A DNA stretch of 64,000 nucleotides from Gluconacetobacter takamatsuzukensis (GTDB lineage: Bacteria > Pseudomonadota > Alphaproteobacteria > Acetobacterales > Acetobacteraceae). The notes beneath the pieces are model-generated. The model was not told the origin of the DNA. It did no database searches and worked only from the letters and a program-made list of their open reading frames with translations. Positions 60,569 to 64,000 of the stretch are shown here, piece by piece. A program made the translations under genes and the position numbers. Position 1 is the stretch's first letter; every line of letters begins with the position of its first letter. Location: assembly GCF_014174275.1 (NCBI RefSeq), contig NZ_JABEQK010000012.1, positions 1 through 64,000 on the forward strand, given 5' to 3'.

Positions 60569-61195
60569 TTATTTCGGGTTGTGCAGCAGCAGGACACAGC
60601 CGAACAGGATGAACAGCGCGCCGCTGGTCCGCTGCATGCGGCGGCGCCAGGTGGCGCGGGACAGCACCGCCGCCAGCCGGGCGCCGCTGCCGGCATAGAC
60701 GAGGTACCACAGCACCTCCACCACCGCCGAGGTCGCGATCAGCAGCGCGTATTGCGGGGCCTGTGCGGCGGCGGGGTTGACGAATTGCGGCAGGAACGAC
60801 GCCGCGAAGACGATCGCCTTGGGATTGCTGGCCCCGACCAGGAACGACGTGCGCAGCGCGGCATGCCAGGCCAGCGGCGGCACGGTCGCGCCCTCATCCC
60901 GCGCCGTGGGGGCGTGGGATAGCCAGCCGCGCACGCCAAGCTGGATCAGGTAGAGCGCGCCGGCCCATTTCAGGATCGCGAACAGGATGGGCGATGCCGC
61001 CAGCACGGCGCTGAGCCCCAGTGCCGAGGCCGCCATCAGTGCGACCAGCGACAGCAGGCAGCCCGCCATGTCCGGGATCGTCCGCCGCACCCCGTAGCGG
61101 ATGCTGGCGGTCATGATATGCGTCATGTTCGGCCCCGGAATGGCCGACAGCAGGAACACGGCGTTGAGGTACAGCAGCCACGATTGCAGCGTCAT
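60569..61195 (-). CDS. LysE/RhtB-family amino acid exporter
   Basis: The 208-residue product has six membrane segments and the family opening WLLYLNAVFLLSAIPGPNMTHIMTASIRYGVRRTIPDMAG, with FLVGASNPKAIVFAASFLPQFVNP in the middle. LysE/RhtB proteins export amino acids such as homoserine, threonine, lysine or leucine. Its neighbour ltaE breaks down threonine, so threonine or a related amino acid is a plausible substrate. The stop codon TAA coincides with the target duplication of the MITE-like element. The start is 61195. Confidence 0.9.
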   Translation of the reverse strand: MTLQSWLLYLNAVFLLSAIPGPNMTHIMTASIRYGVRRTIPDMAGCLLSLVALMAASALGLSAVLAASPILFAILKWAGALYLIQLGVRGWLSHAPTARDEGATVPPLAWHAALRTSFLVGASNPKAIVFAASFLPQFVNPAAAQAPQYALLIATSAVVEVLWYLVYAGSGARLAAVLSRATWRRRMQRTSGALFILFGCVLLLHNPK

Positions 61196-61210
61196 GACGG
61201 GGCCGGGTTC

Positions 61211-62254
61211 CTATGCCGCGTCGGCGGTGGCGAGGGCGCGCAGATCGGCAACCAGCATGTCCACGCGGGCGATTTCGGAATCCCACGCGAACATGAAGCG
61301 GGCGCTGCCGCCGATGAAGGTGTAGAACCGCCAGCCCCGCGCATGCAGCCCCTCGATCAGGGAATCGGGCAGTTTCAGGAACACGCCGTTGGCCTCGACG
61401 GGAAACATGATCCCCACCCCCGGCAGGCCCTCGACCTGGTTCGCGAAATGCCGGGCGCAGGCATTGGCGTGGGCGGCATGGATGCGCCATGCGCCGGTTT
61501 CGAACATTACCGCCCACGGCGCGGACAGGAAGCGCATCTTGGATGCAAGCTGTCCCGCCTGCTTGCAGCGGTAATCGAAACCCTCGGCCAGCGCGCGGTC
61601 GAAGAAGATCACGGCCTCGCCGATCGCCATGCCGTTCTTGGTGCCGCCGAAGCTCATGACGTCGACGCCGGCCTGCCACGTCATCTCGGCCGGCGAGCAG
61701 CCCAGGGTTTCGATGGCATTGGCGAAACGCGCGCCGTCCATGTGCAGCCGCAGCCCCAGTTCGCGGCAGGTGGCGGAGATCGCGCGGATCTCGTCCAGCG
61801 TATAGACCTGCCCGGTCTCGGTCGGCTGGGTGATGGTCACGGCCTTGGGGCGCGGGAAATGGATGTCGGTGCGGCCCAGCACGAAGCCCCGGATCGTCTC
61901 CGGCGTCAGCTTGCCGTTGGTGGTGCGGCCGACCAGGATCTTGGCGCCGTTCGAGAAGAATTCCGGTGCCCCGCACTCGTCGGTTTCGACATGGGCGATG
62001 TCGGCGGCGATGATGCTTTCGTACGACTGGCACAGCGACGCCAGCGCCAGCGAATTGGCGGCCGTGCCGTTGAAGACGAAGAACAGTTCGCAATCGGTCT
62101 CGAACGTCCGGCGAAAGGCGTCGGCCGCGCGCAGCGTCCACGGATCGTCGCCATAGGCGGTGGCGGAGCCGCGATTGGCTTCTTCCATCGCCCGCAGGGC
62201 CTCGGGGCAGATGCCCGCGTAATTGTCGCTGGCGAATTGCTGTGTCTGGGGCAT
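61211..62254 (-). CDS. ltaE: Low-specificity L-threonine aldolase
   Basis: The 347-residue PLP enzyme cleaves L-threonine or L-allo-threonine to glycine and acetaldehyde. Landmarks are FASDNYAGICPEALRAMEEANRGSATAYGDDPW, FFVFNGTAANSLALASL, RLHMDGARFANA and the PLP-binding Lys in VMSFGGTKNGMAIGEAV. Its C-terminus has FYTFIGGSARFMFAWD. The start at 62254 lies after AGGAAAGG at a distance of about 12 bases. It lies just upstream of lysE with 15 bases between them. Confidence 0.92.
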   Translation of the reverse strand: MPQTQQFASDNYAGICPEALRAMEEANRGSATAYGDDPWTLRAADAFRRTFETDCELFFVFNGTAANSLALASLCQSYESIIAADIAHVETDECGAPEFFSNGAKILVGRTTNGKLTPETIRGFVLGRTDIHFPRPKAVTITQPTETGQVYTLDEIRAISATCRELGLRLHMDGARFANAIETLGCSPAEMTWQAGVDVMSFGGTKNGMAIGEAVIFFDRALAEGFDYRCKQAGQLASKMRFLSAPWAVMFETGAWRIHAAHANACARHFANQVEGLPGVGIMFPVEANGVFLKLPDSLIEGLHARGWRFYTFIGGSARFMFAWDSEIARVDMLVADLRALATADAA

Positions 62255-62513
62255 CGTGATCGCTGCCTTTCCTCGCTTGCTACAGGCACCACGAGGATCG
62301 ATGACTTGAGGTAGCGGTCCGTTTTTTGCCGGATCGGCCACATCTTCCCGGAACGGGAACGCCACCTTGCTCGGATGCAGGTTGGTGCCGGGATGGCCCG
62401 GCTCTGGATGCGGCGCGCACCATATCGCAGCACCCTGGCGGCGGCAAGCGAGGCATCGGGGCGCGAAAAACGCATGCCGCAACGCCGGCAGCGCCCCTCG
62501 CACCCCCGTCTTT

Positions 62514-63770
62514 TCAGGCGCGATAGCGGCTCAGGGCCAGGTCCTCGTGCGCGATGTCGGGCTTGCGGGCCGAGAGGATGTCGGCCAGCACCCGGCCCGA
62601 GCCGCAGGCCATGGTCCAGCCCAGCGTGCCGTGGCCGGTATTGAGGTACAGATTGTCGATGGCGGTGGGGCCGATGATCGGCGTGCCGTCGGGCGTCATG
62701 GGGCGCAGGCCGGTCCAGAAGGTGGCGGCGGGCACGTCGCCCGCACCGGCGAACAGGTCGGTCAGCGAATGTTCCAGCGTCGCCCGGCGCGGGGCGCGCA
62801 GCGTGGTACTGAAGCCAGCCAGCTCGGCGGTGCCGCCGACGCGGATGCGGTCGCCCAGCCGGGTGATGCCGATCTTGTAGGTCTCGTCCATCACGGTGGA
62901 GACCGGCGCGCGCGCCGCATTCACGATCGGGGCAGTGATCGAATAGCCCTTGACCGGATAGATCGGCAGGTCGAGCCCGAGGCTCCGCACCATGGCGGGT
63001 GAGAAACTGCCCAGTGCCAGCACGTAAGCATCGGCATCCATCCGGCCCCGGCTTGTCTCGACGCCGGCGATGCGGCCGCCTTCGCGGTGCAGGCCGCGGA
63101 TCGTGGTGTCATACAGGAAGGTCACGCCGCGTTCGGCCGCCATCGCCGCCAGGCGTTGGGTGAAGATGTGGGCGTCGCCCGTCTCGTCGCCCGGCAGGCG
63201 CAGGCCGCCGACCAGCTTGCCCTGGGCCGCCGCCAGCCCGGGTTCGGCCCGCACGCAGCCGGCGGCATCCAGCAGTTCGTACGGCACCTTGTACTGGTCC
63301 AGCACGCGCAGGTCCTCGCCGAGATGGTCCAGCTGCTTCTGCTTGCGGAAGACCTGCAACGTGCCCTGCTGGCGGTCGTCATAGGCAATGCCGGTGCTGG
63401 CCCGCAGGTCGGCCAGCACGTCGCGGCTATATTCCGCCAGCCGGACCATGCGGCCCTTGTTGCGGTCGTAGGCGGCGCTGGTGCAGTTGGCCAGCATCTG
63501 CGCCAGCCAGCGCCACTGGTGCGGGTCGGCCATCGGGCGGAAGACGAAGGGGCGATAGGCCATCATCAGCCAGCGCACGGCCTTGAGCGGCACGCCCGGC
63601 CCGGCCCAGGGCGAGGAATAGCCGGGCGAGACCTGGCCGGCATTGGCGAAGCTGGTTTCCAGCCCGGCCGCCGGCTGCCGGTCGATGACCGTGACCGCGT
63701 GTCCGGCCTGCGCGAGGTACCAGGCCGAGGTCACGCCGACCACGCCGCCGCCGAGAATGATGATCTTCAT
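62514..63770 (-). CDS. dadA: D-amino acid dehydrogenase
   Basis: The 418-residue FAD enzyme oxidises D-amino acids (mainly D-alanine) to oxo-acids and passes electrons to the respiratory chain. The dinucleotide-binding motif [27 protein letters not shown] opens the protein. [34 protein letters not shown] and the C-terminal [25 protein letters not shown] match DadA. The start at 63770 follows a weak purine stretch. It is downstream of an alr gene, giving the alr-dadA pair used to catabolise L-alanine through D-alanine. Confidence 0.93.
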   Translation of the reverse strand: MKIIILGGGVVGVTSAWYLAQAGHAVTVIDRQPAAGLETSFANAGQVSPGYSSPWAGPGVPLKAVRWLMMAYRPFVFRPMADPHQWRWLAQMLANCTSAAYDRNKGRMVRLAEYSRDVLADLRASTGIAYDDRQQGTLQVFRKQKQLDHLGEDLRVLDQYKVPYELLDAAGCVRAEPGLAAAQGKLVGGLRLPGDETGDAHIFTQRLAAMAAERGVTFLYDTTIRGLHREGGRIAGVETSRGRMDADAYVLALGSFSPAMVRSLGLDLPIYPVKGYSITAPIVNAARAPVSTVMDETYKIGITRLGDRIRVGGTAELAGFSTTLRAPRRATLEHSLTDLFAGAGDVPAATFWTGLRPMTPDGTPIIGPTAIDNLYLNTGHGTLGWTMACGSGRVLADILSARKPDIAHEDLALSRYRA

Positions 63771-63789
63771 GATTGGGTATCGGGTCCGC

Positions 63790-64000
63790 TCAGGAGAGGG
63801 CCACGCCGTCCGCGACATAGGCGCGGTGGTAGCGGTGGCCCAGGGAAGTGAGGATTTCGTAGCCGATGGTGCCGGCGGCGCGGGCGACCTCGTCGACCCC
63901 GTGCTGCGGCCCCAGCAGGTCCAGCATCGCGCCGGGGGCGGTCAGGGGTTCGGGCGCGTCGGTGATGTCGACGGCCATCGAATCCATCGAGATACGCCCG
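63790..64000 (-). CDS. alr: Alanine racemase, C-terminal fragment
   Basis: The frame runs off the right edge, so the N-terminal PLP domain is missing. The visible 70 residues include [60 protein letters not shown], which matches the C-terminal beta domain of Alr with the SMD catalytic loop and the EILTSLGxR motif. The product interconverts L- and D-alanine. With dadA 19 bases downstream it forms an alr-dadA unit; it may be the catabolic DadX form. Confidence 0.85.
   Translation of the reverse strand, partial: GRISMDSMAVDITDAPEPLTAPGAMLDLLGPQHGVDEVARAAGTIGYEILTSLGHRYHRAYVADGVALS

Overview
The window is a high-GC, gene-dense chromosomal segment of an alphaproteobacterium. Gene content and order point to an acetic acid bacterium (Acetobacteraceae, close to Gluconacetobacter, Komagataeibacter or Nguyenibacter). 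The indicators are ffh-rpsP-rimM-trmD-rplS running into leuC-leuD-leuB, yceD-rpmF-plsX-fabH-ihfA-merR-tRNA-Pro, a COQ9 homologue, an Atm1-type ABC exporter, and paired acetyl-CoA synthetase and malate synthase G. The assignment rests on gene content; no rRNA or species marker is present. About 58 protein genes and one tRNA are supported. No CRISPR array, prophage or complete insertion sequence was seen.

Layout. 1-1536: the end of pstB, phoU, and a Spy/CpxP-like periplasmic protein. 1727-8625: signal-recognition and translation genes (ffh, rpsP, rimM, trmD, rplS), then leucine biosynthesis (leuCDB). 8706-11890: an exported S9 peptidase, rpsU on the minus strand, and def, which overlaps a coq9 gene. 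11887-15309: coq9, a MarR regulator, an OmpR-type response regulator and a histidine kinase. 15339-20640: bamE (minus), then yceD, rpmF, plsX, fabH, ihfA, a MerR regulator and tRNA-Pro(GGG). 20720-25392: a minus-strand block with an AI-2E-family permease, oligopeptidase B, a DUF3574 lipoprotein and a Nudix hydrolase. 25521-30505: an Atm1-like exporter, a small protein, rpmB, and a free-standing EF-G gene preceded by a strong stem-loop. 30713-37681: a host-attachment-type protein, a site-2 protease with CBS domains, a phosphoribosyltransferase, an orphan FtsX/MacB-type permease, a proline-rich small lipoprotein and a divergent L,D-transpeptidase. 37800-43984: an acetate/glyoxylate module of glcB, a RamB/ScfR-type regulator and acs. 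44269-51420: two exported proteins, then a heavy-metal RND tripartite efflux operon. 52185-57649: an M61 peptidase, a TRIC-family channel, and a molybdate/tungstate-type uptake system in which permease and ATPase are fused. 57745-64000: a MocR regulator diverging from a small membrane protein and a PhzF protein, then lysE, ltaE, dadA and the end of alr, which look like an amino-acid turnover and D-amino-acid region.

Structure outside the genes. The most interesting signal is a family of non-coding, IS-derived (MITE-like) repeats. A 163-bp element at 60406-60568 has 17-bp perfect terminal inverted repeats and a TTA duplication, and its insertion point is the stop codon of lysE. An internally deleted relative at 13086-13142 directly abuts the stop codon of the MarR gene. 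A third palindromic element at 19199-19308 shares a nearly identical 27-bp core but has different ends. Other noteworthy signals are a two-palindrome operator region between mocR and phzF, a TGTAAA/TTTACA operator in the glcB-regulator intergenic region, a nested palindrome in an AT-rich island before the M61 peptidase gene, and the stem-loop ahead of EF-G.

All function calls come from reading the translated sequences and family motifs; no database search was run.
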